A DNA stretch of 64,000 bases from UTCFX2 sp963827155 (GTDB lineage Bacteria > Chloroflexota > Anaerolineae > Anaerolineales > UBA4823), in the NCBI GenBank assembly GCA_963827155.1, contig CAWGZV010000003.1, positions 680,188 through 744,187 on the forward strand, in the 5' to 3' direction. The notes beneath the pieces were generated by a model that searched no databases, had not been told where the DNA came from, and worked only from the letters and a program-made list of their open reading frames with translations. The translations under genes were made by a program, and so were the position numbers. Shown one piece after another: positions 45,220-55,263 of the stretch. The first letter of the stretch is position 1, and each line of letters opens with the position of its first letter.

Positions 45220-46761
45220 ATGGGCATGGTACTTGCATCCAAATTAGCAAACCAGATGAGTGAGGCACCTGTGGAATTGAAACCTTCTGTCCAAGTTCAA
45301 AATCGCCTAGGTCTCCATTATTTCCCTGACACAATTCATTATCGTGTTAAAGATGTTGAGACATGGCTTCCGGAATTGAAAAAGATGGGTATTGCTTGGT
45401 TGACCCTCATCGCGCCTGTTGAGCGAGCGATCCCAGAGTTTTTTATACGCAGTTTGATCGAAGCTAGCATACAGCCTGTACTTCATTTTCAGATTCCTGC
45501 TCAAAACCAAAAGCGCATCGAGATATCCCAGCTGCTGCTGAGCAGCTACGCTCGTTGGGGGGTCAAGTATGCGGCATTCTTCGACCAACCCAACAGCCGG
45601 ACGAGTTGGAGTCCATCAGATTGGGCACAGCCAGACTTGGTCGAACGTTTCATGGATCTGTTCATTCCGATTGCAGAGACTGCGCTGGACGAGGGGTTGG
45701 TGCCGGTCTTTCCCCCCTTAAAACCCGGCGGTGATTATTGGGATTTATCTTTTCTTGAGAGCGCGCTTAAGGTCATGCACGATCGCGGCCGGACCCGCTT
45801 GCAAGAATTTATGGCTTTGGGTGCATACGCATGGATTAATCGAAAACCGGTTTCCTGGGGGATTGGAGGTCCCGGAAAATGGCCTGAAAGTCAGCCGTAT
45901 TTTACTCCCCCGAGCAGCCAAGATCAGCTTGGTTTTCGAATTTTCGATTGGTACGAGTCAATTGCAATGCGCCGGCTTGGCAAACCACTACCAATCCTTT
46001 TACTTCGGGCCGGGTCAATCCCAATTGAACACCTCAATTCGAAGCTGAATCAGCCAGATTGGAATGCCCATGCCGGTTCCATCATGTCTGCTGTAAATGT
46101 TCTCGAACAGAACGAATCTACTTCTAGCGAAGAGCGATTTGGGTTAGACCAGGTGGTAGCGTGTAATTTCTGGTTGGTTTCAGCTCCCGAAAATAGTGAG
46201 TATGCAAGCCAGGCCTGGTTCCAGGCTGACGGGCGTCTTCCGATCGTCAGTAGTTTCTATCGACACCATGCCCAAAAAGATTTATTCAACCCTGATGAGC
46301 GAACTGACTACAAATGCCCGCAGACAACAGACGTTGAATTCGATCCCTCTATCCAAGGACATGATGAGGTCAATGAGGGCTTATCTAACCGTTCAGAAAA
46401 CTCAAAAGGCGATGTAACTAGAAAAGTGGAGCCGGTGGCTGAAATCCAGATCGTGACGAACCTGGAAGAATCTCAGAGTGAACAGAAGTCTGGATTAGAA
46501 GCAGAACGACCGATTTTTCATTACGTTCTGCTCCCGCTCTATGCCTGGGGCGCTTCTGATTGGGATATGAGCATTATCCAGCCGCTTCTGTTCGATTCGC
46601 ATCCGACAGTAGGTTTTTCGCTGGCTGAGGCCCGCCATGCGGAGAGAGTTACCGTGGTCGGAGGCGAAGGGGCAATATCTTTCGAAGCGCTGGAGATGCT
46701 CAAATCGGCAGGCTGTGTGGTTGACCGAGTCAGGGACGATGGCACATTATTTGCACCATAA
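45220..46761 (+). CDS. Uncharacterised protein with TIM-barrel (glycosidase-like) N-terminal part
   Basis: 513 residues; ATG 45256 is an alternative start. The N-terminal 300 residues alternate strands and helices: LGLHYFPDTIHYRVKDVETWLPELKKMGIAWLTLIAP, IQPVLHFQIP, WGVKYAAFFDQPNSRTSW, GLVPVFPPLKPGGDYWDL, FMALGAYAWINRK and LPILLLRAGSIPIEH. This order resembles glycoside hydrolase or endoglucanase-like barrels (clan GH-A style), but no catalytic Glu pair is certain. After an acidic linker (about 370-420) a small C-terminal domain follows (IFHYVLLPLYAWGASDWDM). No signal peptide. It immediately precedes ftsZ by 56 bases, on the same strand. Confidence 0.6.
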   Translation: MGMVLASKLANQMSEAPVELKPSVQVQNRLGLHYFPDTIHYRVKDVETWLPELKKMGIAWLTLIAPVERAIPEFFIRSLIEASIQPVLHFQIPAQNQKRIEISQLLLSSYARWGVKYAAFFDQPNSRTSWSPSDWAQPDLVERFMDLFIPIAETALDEGLVPVFPPLKPGGDYWDLSFLESALKVMHDRGRTRLQEFMALGAYAWINRKPVSWGIGGPGKWPESQPYFTPPSSQDQLGFRIFDWYESIAMRRLGKPLPILLLRAGSIPIEHLNSKLNQPDWNAHAGSIMSAVNVLEQNESTSSEERFGLDQVVACNFWLVSAPENSEYASQAWFQADGRLPIVSSFYRHHAQKDLFNPDERTDYKCPQTTDVEFDPSIQGHDEVNEGLSNRSENSKGDVTRKVEPVAEIQIVTNLEESQSEQKSGLEAERPIFHYVLLPLYAWGASDWDMSIIQPLLFDSHPTVGFSLAEARHAERVTVVGGEGAISFEALEMLKSAGCVVDRVRDDGTLFAP

Positions 46762-46817
46762 GATTCAGGGGTTTATTTTCAAAATCACGAATATTGACTA
46801 ATTGGGAGGCACCCTCC

Positions 46818-47987
46818 ATGACTGGTTGGAATGACAAGAGCTTTATACAAAATTCGGTTTCAGAGTATCCAGGTCCGTCAGTAAACTTGGATGGTCCTTC
46901 AAAGATCGAGTTCCATCGTCCAATCCTGAAGGTAATAGGGCTTGGCGGAGCTGGCTGCAACGCAGTAGAGCGAATGATGGAGCTCGGATTGACCGGAATA
47001 GAATTCATCGCGGCAAATACTGATCAACAGGCACTGAATAAAACCTCAACCCCTACTAAGGTCCTTCTCGGACCCACTACCACACGTGGTCTTGGGGCTG
47101 GTGGGGACCCCAATAAAGGCAGAGCAGCTGCGGAAGAAAGTCGAAAAGAGCTGGCAGCCGTCCTGGCTGGTGCAGATATGGTATTTCTCACTGCAGGAAT
47201 GGGGGGTGGCACAGGTACAGGTTCAATTCCAGTTGCGGCGGAAATCGCGAGATCGCAAGGCGCTGTGACAATAGCGATTGTCACCACGCCGTTTACTTTC
47301 GAAATGGGTCAGCGTCAGAAGAATGCTAATGAGGGGTTGGGTCGTTTGCGCGATTTCACCCATACTCTGGTCGCAATCCCGAATGATCGTCTGCTTTACG
47401 TTGCCCCACGAAACCTCCCCATGGAAACAGCCTTTCGCCTGGCAGATGATGTCCTCCGCCAATCTGTTCAAGGAATAACTGAATTGGTGACTGAGCCAGG
47501 TTTGGTCAATGTGGATTTTGCCCATATTCGCCGGTTAATCCTGTTAGGAGGTGGTGCTTTAATGGCAATAGGCCAGGGCCAAGGTGAAGGGAAGGTCAAG
47601 CAGGCTATTGATCAAGCCTTGCATCATCCGCTCATGGACACTGTTTCGCTGACGAATGCCCGCGGAGTGATTGTTAATTTTACCGGTGGATCCGACCTCT
47701 CCCTATTCGAGATTCAGGAATCGCTGATGGGGCTGCAGGAACAGACCGGCGCCCAAGCCGAAATTGTCTTTGGGGTGATCACAAACGAAACCATGAGGGA
47801 TCGATTGCAGGTAATTTTGATGATTACGGGAATAGGTTCGACGACGCTGGAGGAAGCGATGGGAATCCGGCAGCCAAAATCAATCCCCTTAAATCAGCAA
47901 GATCTGATTCCTGCCTTTTCACAACCGGCTGTCAACCAGTTCTCCGATCGGGAGCTGCCGCCGTTCTTCAGGAACAGAAATCGATGA
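46818..47987 (+). CDS. ftsZ: Cell division protein FtsZ
   Basis: 389 residues from ATG 46818, with GGGAGG upstream. N-terminal GTP-binding motifs: VIGLGGAGCNAVERM at 39-53, NTDQQAL near 67-73, GAGGDPNKGRAAAEES and the tubulin signature GMGGGTGTG at 127-135. The T7 loop reads NVDFAHIRRLI, where NVDFADV is usual. The C-terminus ends DRELPPFFRNRNR, close to the FtsZ tail peptide that binds membrane tethers, after an unusually short linker. It forms the division ring. No ftsA or mur genes are adjacent; instead it heads a run of small membrane and TPR genes. The next gene starts inside the stop region (ATGATGA). Confidence 0.9.
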   Translation: MTGWNDKSFIQNSVSEYPGPSVNLDGPSKIEFHRPILKVIGLGGAGCNAVERMMELGLTGIEFIAANTDQQALNKTSTPTKVLLGPTTTRGLGAGGDPNKGRAAAEESRKELAAVLAGADMVFLTAGMGGGTGTGSIPVAAEIARSQGAVTIAIVTTPFTFEMGQRQKNANEGLGRLRDFTHTLVAIPNDRLLYVAPRNLPMETAFRLADDVLRQSVQGITELVTEPGLVNVDFAHIRRLILLGGGALMAIGQGQGEGKVKQAIDQALHHPLMDTVSLTNARGVIVNFTGGSDLSLFEIQESLMGLQEQTGAQAEIVFGVITNETMRDRLQVILMITGIGSTTLEEAMGIRQPKSIPLNQQDLIPAFSQPAVNQFSDRELPPFFRNRNR

Positions 47988-48235
47988 TGATGAATGAGCG
48001 ATTAATCAGCAACGTTTGTCGGGAAGTTTATCGGCGCTTCCCTGAAATGCATGGAACAAGACCAAAGATCCAGCCCTACGGCTCGGAAAAATCACAAGCG
48101 GTCAATCCGGTTCCAAAATATCTGCTCATTTTCCAGACAAAGAGTGTGACGCATACCCAACACACTATTCCATATTCAGTCAGAGTTGTGGTGAATTCTC
48201 AAGGCAAAATTCTAAAGATGAGCATGTCGCGCTGA
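47984..48235 (+). CDS. Small uncharacterised protein encoded after ftsZ
   Basis: 83 residues, basic, no membrane helix. It begins four bases before the end of ftsZ, so translation is coupled. The N-terminal half is charged and helical (NERLISNVCREVYRRFPEM). The C-terminal half alternates like beta strands (YLLIFQTKSVTHTQHTIPYSVRVVVNSQGKILKMSMSR). No family recognised. Its tight coupling suggests a role with FtsZ or the membrane genes that follow. Confidence 0.65.
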   Translation: MMMNERLISNVCREVYRRFPEMHGTRPKIQPYGSEKSQAVNPVPKYLLIFQTKSVTHTQHTIPYSVRVVVNSQGKILKMSMSR

Positions 48236-48249
48236 GGCGTTGAAAACGG

Positions 48250-49119
48250 ATGAAGCACCTGCAGAATGCAGAAATTTTCTTTTGGAAAATATCCATAGGG
48301 CTGATGAAAAATCGGCGAGTCTTTACAATCAGTCTGTTCGCCAGCTTGCTGTTTGTGCTACTTCTAACCTTGCTTACTGTGAATGCAGTATTGTCTGCAA
48401 ATCAACCCGAGGGCAGCGAAATCGACAATTTATTTGAGAATCAACCCGCTACGGAGGGAACAACTTTCTCCGGTTCGATTTCGAGGCATGGTCTGGAGCA
48501 GCAGAATCTTCTCATCATCCTGGTTGATTCACTGGCTGAGGAAAATCCTGAATTGCACGGGGTTTGGTTAGCCGGGCGGATTGTAACAATCCCGCAGATC
48601 GTGTTCCTGCCTCTCTACCCTTCCCCGTCCCAAACCGAGCAGGGAGCGTATGCGGCTGAATTCAGCCTTAGTGAAAACGGCCAACCTTCCGATCAGTTTC
48701 AGACGTTTCTGCGGTCCAAGGAGATCTGGTGGGACCATTTTATCCTTATGGATGAACCCGCTCTGGCAGACCTGGTAGCGCTTACTGACGGAGTTCTTTG
48801 GAATGGGGTGCAGGTCAGTGGATCCGGAGCCGTCGTGGAGATATTAGCGGCTGGAACTTCACCAGAGAGCAAGCTAGAAGCCCAGGCTTTAATCGCTAAT
48901 GAGATCTGCCATTCAGCTCAAGGTCTTGTTCTCAACGCTGACCCTATGATTCTTTGGGGTCTGCTTACCCATCGTATGCGTTCAGACTTTCAGCTCGAAA
49001 CGGTGAAGGCGGCTCAAATTGAATTTTCCCAACCGGGCGGCAGACCCCTTTGTGAATTTCCTACAATAACAGAAATTACTTTTGGGAGTGATGCAGGAAA
49101 TTCACCTGGGAGCAATTAA
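48250..49119 (+). CDS. Membrane-anchored protein with divergent LytR-CpsA-Psr-like domain
   Basis: 289 residues; ATG 48304 is an alternative start closer to the helix. One N-terminal helix (VFTISLFASLLFVLLLTLLT) is followed by an extracytoplasmic domain. The segment IWWDHFILMDEPALADLVALTDGV matches the LCP core pattern (vDhyv.id...l..lvdalGGV). The earlier part, NLLIILVDSLAE, sits where the LCP Asp/Arg phosphate-binding motif should be, but the usual Arg residues are not evident. LCP proteins attach glycans to peptidoglycan. This one may have lost that activity or be a distant relative. It lies 14 bases after the small protein. Confidence 0.6.
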   Translation: MKHLQNAEIFFWKISIGLMKNRRVFTISLFASLLFVLLLTLLTVNAVLSANQPEGSEIDNLFENQPATEGTTFSGSISRHGLEQQNLLIILVDSLAEENPELHGVWLAGRIVTIPQIVFLPLYPSPSQTEQGAYAAEFSLSENGQPSDQFQTFLRSKEIWWDHFILMDEPALADLVALTDGVLWNGVQVSGSGAVVEILAAGTSPESKLEAQALIANEICHSAQGLVLNADPMILWGLLTHRMRSDFQLETVKAAQIEFSQPGGRPLCEFPTITEITFGSDAGNSPGSN

Positions 49120-49177
49120 TCTGCGAGAAAGTATTATGAGCGGTCGATCCACATGTACTCAGGAGGCAAACTGAAGA

Positions 49178-49507
49178 ATGCTAACATCATTCACCCTTGC
49201 AGCAATTGTGATTGGGATGATGTTCCTGGTTGGAATGGTTACATTTGCAGCCGGAATTTATATCATGGCTTTTCGTGCTTCCGGGAATGATGTAAAAGCC
49301 TTGGTAGCTCAGACTGCTCATCTTGTCCAAAAAGGAATAGCCGAAGATATCACAGGTCTGGTTGGAAATGCCACAGATCTGGTTGATGCTATGAATCAGC
49401 TGGTACGAACAACCCGAGGGGTGGGGATATTCTTGACAGTCGTCGGTATGTTCTTAATGGGTTTGGCATGCTGGCTCGCAATCAAAATCTATCAGGTGAA
49501 GCCATGA
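49178..49507 (+). CDS. Small two-helix membrane protein
   Basis: 109 residues. An AGGAGG sequence lies upstream. Helix 1 (TLAAIVIGMMFLVGMVTFAAGIYIMAF) and helix 2 (VGIFLTVVGMFLMGLACWLAIKIY) flank an amphipathic central region (VKALVAQTAHLVQKGIAEDITGLVGNATDLVDAMNQLVR) that could form a coiled coil. No family recognised. Its stop overlaps the giant TPR gene start as ATGA, so it may be its membrane partner. Confidence 0.7.
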   Translation: MLTSFTLAAIVIGMMFLVGMVTFAAGIYIMAFRASGNDVKALVAQTAHLVQKGIAEDITGLVGNATDLVDAMNQLVRTTRGVGIFLTVVGMFLMGLACWLAIKIYQVKP

Positions 49508-52500
49508 GTAAACCTTATTTTTCCATTGAATTAAAAAACCGCTTCCCAGCATCTGAGTGGCACTGGCTGCTCCTGGCACTGCGTCAGGATGATGTGGTTT
49601 GGAGTGCCTTGGAAGACGAAGAATTTAGCAGGCGTGCGCTTGATTCGATACCTGCTAACGGTGCTGCCTGGTCGCCAGCCGCTCTGTCGCTCCTTTCGTT
49701 AGACAATCTCATCTCACTGGAAGAGTTAAGGTTAAAACAAATCCAACCTCAGGAAGATGTGCTGTCTGGGCGCGCAAGCAAAGTATATGAAGATTGGATC
49801 CGAAAACCCTCCAATCCGGATCGCCTTGATACCGCAGGGCTTCTTGCGTTAACCCTGCTCGCTCAATTTCGGGTGAGCGGTTCCTGGCGAGAAATTTTTC
49901 GCCTGGAGGGTTTGACGCCTTCAGCCTCAAAAACCCCATTCGCCTGTGTATTTGGGATGACCCCCCACCCAATGATCATGATCCGGGAATTACTCCAATC
50001 CAAGAATTCTGGGTGGGCGAAATTGGGGGTGCATGTGCTGCTTTCAAATCCGACGCCACCCGAGAATCAACTGGTCGAGTTGAAAAATTTGGCTGAGGAA
50101 CTTGATTCTCAATCGCTCTCAGCAATGCTCGAGACATTATCAGCTTTCCGTCCAAATCTGGCGGCATTGCTTGCGAAACAGCTTCTTGAAAATCCACCGG
50201 CGGCATGGAACCGCAGCCAATATTCATCCAGAGGCGTGGATGCGATAGGTCAGCTTGAACAAATGCTGATGACAATACGATCAGCCCAGGTCCATCAGAT
50301 TGCCGGGCAGGCAGATCTGGCAGTTCCCGTGGTAGCCGATGGGTTGAAAATGATTCGTAAGGTGCGAGGACATCTCTCGGCGCAGCTTGCTCAATCAGTT
50401 GCTCACACGAAAGATTTAACCACCGATGAATGGGGGAGTACTGCTCAAGCTGCCAGTCTGGAAGCCTGGAAGCAAGCTGTTCAGCTTGCACCGGACGAAC
50501 CGCTTTTTGTCGCCCAATATGCGATGACATTTTTCAAGGCCGGTAAATTTGATGATGCTCTCTCAATTTTGAAGCATTATTTCGCAGAAGAAACCAAAAC
50601 GCTGACGCCCGAATTGATGCTCACCTATGCTCTCGTTCTGGATAAAGTTAATGATGTTGAGGAGGCAAAGAATGCCGCCGATCAGGCTCATCAACTTTAT
50701 ATTGAAACGCGAATATTATCTGAACAAGATTCAATTGCATTGGCAGATTTCTTTCTAAAATATGGTGCATTTGACAAGGCTCAGCAGGTTGCATTGATTG
50801 GATTGGAAGACTACCCTTCAAACCGTGACCTGCTGGCGATATTGGCGAAAATTCATTTGAATTCTGGAAATCCAGAAGAAGCGGCTGGTTTGGCATATGC
50901 GGCGCAGGCATCTGCCGCATATAGACGTGCAATCATTGGCGAGCTGGCTGCCGAGACAGAACCAGCCGAAGTGCTGGATTCAAACCTGGGTAATTCCAAC
51001 GAGCAAAAAAGAAATCTCCAGACGCTATTGGTTGACAGCCTTGAAGCTTTGAACGCCTGGGAACCCGCATACCAGGAGAGGTTGGCTTTATTAGACCTTA
51101 TGGAAGATCCTGATTCGGAAGATCTCAGAGCACTGGCGCATTGTGCCGCCGGGGCAAAGAAATTCGAAACGGTCATTGAAATCAGTCAGCGATTACTTCG
51201 CTTGAATCCGAATGACTTAATCGCGCATCAGCAAATCGCTGATGCCTCCGAGGCTTTGGGAGATTTCGACGCTGCTATTGAGCACTTCAATCGCACAATC
51301 CAGCTTAGTCCAGATCAAGCAGCATTTTGGAAAGGTCTGGTCCGTGTAAAGAACTCAACGGCGATGAAACCGGGGCATTTGAGAACTCTCCGGTCTGCTG
51401 GACAGGCACTGTCAGATGATCCCGATATCCAGCTTGAATTAGGTGAAGTGTACCTTTCCCAGGGTTCGCCCACACTGGCACTGCCATACCTTAGGAAGGC
51501 TCAATCGGCAGCCGTCTCTCCGGAAATGATGACCCTGGTTGCAGAGAGGTTAGGAAGGACACTCTTTCAGCTAGGCAGGTTGGATGAATCCCGCGAAGTT
51601 CTCGAACAGGTCATTCTCCAGTCTGCCGACCAAAAAACTGGTATACCAATGGCTGAAACTGTGAATTCTTCGAAGCCAGATACAGATATTGCCTTCACTT
51701 ATGCACGAACGCTTCTGGCACTTGGGGAACCGGAGAAAGCAGTTCCATTACTGACCCAAGTTGTTAGAGACCGACCTGAAGACCCGATCGCTTGCTTGGA
51801 TTTGGTGAAAGCGATGATGCAGCTCGGTGATCGTGTATCTGGAGCTAAGCGAGCATTACCTTTCCTTCAGAAACTCCTTGGGATCGTGCCAGATGGTTCT
51901 CTTAATGGATATTCGTCCCAACTCGAGGCTCAGCCGAAGCTGCGCGCTGAAAGCCGGGTGCTCCTGGCTGAAGCCTATGCCGCGACCGGGGATTGGGGAA
52001 AGGCGATGGATGCTTTCCGTCAGGCGATGGAAGAGCCTGCTAATCAGGAAAAAGAGATGCAAACGCGTCTCTCTATTGGCCTCGGCTTGACCGCATTGAA
52101 GCTTGAGCTGCCAGAAATTGCGGTAGCCGCGCTACAGGATGCAGCGCATGCCGAGCCGCTAAACCTGCAGGTTCAGCGTAATCTTAGCGAAGCTTACCTC
52201 TCGAATGGACTTGCTCAAGACGCTTTTCAGGCGGCCAAAGTTGCCCTCGAAATTGCCCCATCGGATATTGATACGCTCATCTGGTTCATCGATCAGGGAA
52301 TGCGAATAGCCTCCCTTCCTGGTTCTTCTCAGAATGCTATACATGATGATCTGATAAAGGCTATGCAGGCAGTCTTGTCGAAAGCGCCCGATCGAGCTGA
52401 TATTCTGCTTCGCCTAGGCGGGATCCTTTTCTTGGCTGGCAAACGAGCAGAAGCGGTTGAGGTATTCCGAAAGCTGGTAAACCTCGATACCCTGAAGCAG

Positions 52501-55248
52501 CAAATTGATATTCGGGCATTGTATCAGGCAGGTCTTGATGTGCTTGATACAGGAGATGCGCGATTGGCAGCTGCATTGCTGCAAAAATCAATCAGCCAAA
52601 TGGAGAACAATGGATCGGGAAGACCTGCCGATTTTGAAAGCATCGGTGTGGCGGATCTGTACCTTGCACTTGAAAAAGCCTTGGAAAATCTGGGAGATTT
52701 CGACGGCGCCTTGGAGGCGATTAATCGGGCTTTAGACCTGGAAAATGCTCGGATAATCCTCCACATTGTCCGAGCCGACCTTTTGTTCAAAATCGGCAAA
52801 TTCGACAGTGCCAGAGACGGACTTATGGAGGCGATCCAGCGCTGGCCGGAAGAAGCCTTGCTGCATCAACGTATGGCTCAAGTTCTTCGGGCTCAGGGCA
52901 GCTTAATGGAAGCACTCAAATCGATTGAAACAGGGATTACCCTTTTGAGTGATCCGAAAAATAAACAGCACCAGCGTGAAATCTATTTATTGGCATCCCG
53001 TCTAGCATTCGCGGGTCTGCGACCTCGCCGGGCTTTTGCATATTTTCAATCCGCCATCCCAGAAACCGATGCAGATTTTAATCGATTTGAATACGCAATA
53101 TTACGAGCCGAGCTTGCAATTGAAGCTGGAGAAGAACAAATCGCATCCGAAGCTGTTTCCACTTTCGAGAGCCAGGCGGCACAATCCGCCGCGGCGCTGG
53201 CTGTTTCCAGCAGAGTGGCAGTCCGAAAAGGTCAAAAGGATGAAGCCATGCGAACCTGCCGTTCAGCTGTTCGAGCCTGGACAAAACAGCAGCTAAACCA
53301 ACCTGGTCAGACGCCGGCGACCACAAAAGACGAATTTATTGCCGAGCTCTCAACAATTGGAATGGCAGCGCTCGAAAACCGCCAATGGGATCACGCTCTT
53401 TCTGTTTTTCGGCAAATGGTAGAAATGTTCCCAGAGGAGCCTCAGGCTCACTATAAACTGGCTCAAGCGCTCGTGATCATCGCAGAAGCCAAATCGCTTT
53501 CCGAGGATTTTGATGTAATCCAGAATGCTCCACCAAAGGATAGCCTGCTCGACGCTGCGTTCAAGCAATTTGAAGCAAACTTGAATTCTGCGGCCTCACA
53601 GACTGGCAGTTCCGAAATCTTGAAATCAGGTGAAATCACAGGTGATTGGGACGTTGAAATTAAGCGAGCGATCGGGATTTGTGGGCGGCGTGGAAGAGCC
53701 TGTTTCCAGCCAACAATCGAAAATGCTGCGGCGCTCGAATATATGCTCCAAACTCTGACGCCTGAAGTAAGCGATGTATCGGCATTGGTCATGGTATACC
53801 GAAAATGTGGGGTTAAAGATCGCGCCATCAGATCAGCCAAACTTGGCTCGCATCCAGTCTTCGAAGGGAAAGATCCTAGGGACGACCCGCAGATTGTGGC
53901 AAACCTCGCACTGGCCGAAATCGATCCTCAAAAGGCGATCGAAGTAATCAATGACAGCCTCGAAAACATTCTGCAACAGGGGATGCCATGGCCGGAAGTG
54001 CCAATGATGCGCTACTTACTTGCGAAGTTATATTTTATGCTGAAAGATTATCCTTCGGCCAAAGAGGAGCTTCATAAAGCGCTCACGGAATGGCCAGATG
54101 AACCGCGCTGGCAAGCTTTCTCGGCACAGCTCCGGCTCGCTGAGCCATCTGATAACCGCTTACAGCAGCTTGCAGAAGCAGTCGAATCTTTAGAAAAAGC
54201 TACGAATCAGGAGCCGGAGAACAGCGCTCATCAGCTTGCACTGGGAAAAGTTTATTTTGAAAGCGGTCAATATCAGCGAGCGGTGAAATCATTGACTCAG
54301 GCAACTCGATTGGAGCCAAAGAGCGCAGAAGGCTGGTTAGCGCTTGCAAAGGCTCAAAATTCTATCGGTGATTTGGATCAGGCTGCATTGAGCGCCGAAC
54401 ACGCAATCGATCAGTCAGATCAACAAATTGACGCCTTGCTTTTGAGAGCCGAAATCGCGATAAAGACCAATAATTACCGCGGTGCTTTGAGCCGAGCTCA
54501 AGCCGTGCTTCGCGTTCAGCCAGACCATCCACAGGGATTAACACTGCTTGCGCAGTCACTAATCGGATTGAACCGACCTGCTGAAGCGCTTGCCGCGATT
54601 GACAAAGCTATCCCGCGAAGTGCAGACCCACTCTCACTGCAGCTCCAGCGCCTCGAATTGATCCATCGCGCCGAAGGTCTCGAACCCGGCTTGAAGGCGC
54701 TTCAAGAACTGGTTGCCCAAAATCCAAAACAGGCTGCTTATCTGGCTCTGCTGGCAAACTGGCTGCAAGATGCTGGAAAACAAGATGCCGCGATTCAAGC
54801 GGCGCGCCTCGCTTTGCAAGAGGGATTAGAAGGGTTGACTTTTGCACAGCGTGCTGAATTGCATACGATGATAGGACTGCATCTGCGAAAAGCCGGACAA
54901 TTGGATCAGGCGGTTCACCATTTGAGTGAAGCAATTTCTCTGGCTTCAGATCATCTGGACGCTTATTTGGAGCTTGGGCGCGTTTATCAGGAAAGACGCG
55001 AATATCAACAGGCGCTGAAGGTCTATCAGAAGGCAATCAATATGGCTGGTGGGGATTATCGTCCATATTATTATGCCGGACTAGCCCTAAAAGACAATAA
55101 GGATTATATGGCTTCCGAGGCGATGCTGCGCAAAGCGGCACAGCTCGCGCCAAATGAAGTATCCGTTCATCGGTTGCTTGGGGCGGTGGTTGCACTGAAC
55201 CTCGTGCACGGACACCGTCTGGCTCCAGCAGAAGTTCGCGCAGAATAG
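49504..55248 (+). CDS. Giant tetratricopeptide repeat protein
   Basis: 1914 residues from ATG 49504, overlapping the previous stop. No signal peptide or membrane helix is evident. After a unique N-terminal region of about 260 residues, nearly the whole chain is helical hairpins of TPR type, for example ALGDFDAAIEHFNRTIQLSPDQ, LGRTLFQLGRLDESREVLEQV, ENLGDFDGALEAINRALDLENA, FESGQYQRAVKSLTQATRLEPKS and ERREYQQALKVYQKAINMAGG. Such superhelices act as protein-binding scaffolds. One interrupted section near 1375-1430 (KRAIGICGRRGRACFQPTIENAAALEYM) has two close Cys. It is intact over 5.7 kb. It is followed by a second helical-repeat gene and a caspase-fold protease, so it probably scaffolds or controls that protease. 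Confidence 0.88.
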   Translation: MSKPYFSIELKNRFPASEWHWLLLALRQDDVVWSALEDEEFSRRALDSIPANGAAWSPAALSLLSLDNLISLEELRLKQIQPQEDVLSGRASKVYEDWIRKPSNPDRLDTAGLLALTLLAQFRVSGSWREIFRLEGLTPSASKTPFACVFGMTPHPMIMIRELLQSKNSGWAKLGVHVLLSNPTPPENQLVELKNLAEELDSQSLSAMLETLSAFRPNLAALLAKQLLENPPAAWNRSQYSSRGVDAIGQLEQMLMTIRSAQVHQIAGQADLAVPVVADGLKMIRKVRGHLSAQLAQSVAHTKDLTTDEWGSTAQAASLEAWKQAVQLAPDEPLFVAQYAMTFFKAGKFDDALSILKHYFAEETKTLTPELMLTYALVLDKVNDVEEAKNAADQAHQLYIETRILSEQDSIALADFFLKYGAFDKAQQVALIGLEDYPSNRDLLAILAKIHLNSGNPEEAAGLAYAAQASAAYRRAIIGELAAETEPAEVLDSNLGNSNEQKRNLQTLLVDSLEALNAWEPAYQERLALLDLMEDPDSEDLRALAHCAAGAKKFETVIEISQRLLRLNPNDLIAHQQIADASEALGDFDAAIEHFNRTIQLSPDQAAFWKGLVRVKNSTAMKPGHLRTLRSAGQALSDDPDIQLELGEVYLSQGSPTLALPYLRKAQSAAVSPEMMTLVAERLGRTLFQLGRLDESREVLEQVILQSADQKTGIPMAETVNSSKPDTDIAFTYARTLLALGEPEKAVPLLTQVVRDRPEDPIACLDLVKAMMQLGDRVSGAKRALPFLQKLLGIVPDGSLNGYSSQLEAQPKLRAESRVLLAEAYAATGDWGKAMDAFRQAMEEPANQEKEMQTRLSIGLGLTALKLELPEIAVAALQDAAHAEPLNLQVQRNLSEAYLSNGLAQDAFQAAKVALEIAPSDIDTLIWFIDQGMRIASLPGSSQNAIHDDLIKAMQAVLSKAPDRADILLRLGGILFLAGKRAEAVEVFRKLVNLDTLKQQIDIRALYQAGLDVLDTGDARLAAALLQKSISQMENNGSGRPADFESIGVADLYLALEKALENLGDFDGALEAINRALDLENARIILHIVRADLLFKIGKFDSARDGLMEAIQRWPEEALLHQRMAQVLRAQGSLMEALKSIETGITLLSDPKNKQHQREIYLLASRLAFAGLRPRRAFAYFQSAIPETDADFNRFEYAILRAELAIEAGEEQIASEAVSTFESQAAQSAAALAVSSRVAVRKGQKDEAMRTCRSAVRAWTKQQLNQPGQTPATTKDEFIAELSTIGMAALENRQWDHALSVFRQMVEMFPEEPQAHYKLAQALVIIAEAKSLSEDFDVIQNAPPKDSLLDAAFKQFEANLNSAASQTGSSEILKSGEITGDWDVEIKRAIGICGRRGRACFQPTIENAAALEYMLQTLTPEVSDVSALVMVYRKCGVKDRAIRSAKLGSHPVFEGKDPRDDPQIVANLALAEIDPQKAIEVINDSLENILQQGMPWPEVPMMRYLLAKLYFMLKDYPSAKEELHKALTEWPDEPRWQAFSAQLRLAEPSDNRLQQLAEAVESLEKATNQEPENSAHQLALGKVYFESGQYQRAVKSLTQATRLEPKSAEGWLALAKAQNSIGDLDQAALSAEHAIDQSDQQIDALLLRAEIAIKTNNYRGALSRAQAVLRVQPDHPQGLTLLAQSLIGLNRPAEALAAIDKAIPRSADPLSLQLQRLELIHRAEGLEPGLKALQELVAQNPKQAAYLALLANWLQDAGKQDAAIQAARLALQEGLEGLTFAQRAELHTMIGLHLRKAGQLDQAVHHLSEAISLASDHLDAYLELGRVYQERREYQQALKVYQKAINMAGGDYRPYYYAGLALKDNKDYMASEAMLRKAAQLAPNEVSVHRLLGAVVALNLVHGHRLAPAEVRAE

Positions 55249-55263
55249 TTGGATGACCTCCCT

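Noticed and set aside
46818..47987. Plasmid-type TubZ or other non-division tubulin
   Set aside because: The GTP-binding motifs and the ELPPFFRNR tail match canonical FtsZ; only the short linker and the T7 wording are unusual.
49709..55036. Several long antisense frames under the giant TPR gene, up to 184 codons
   Set aside because: They are shadows of a biased coding frame: low-complexity translations and no ribosome sites or family motifs.
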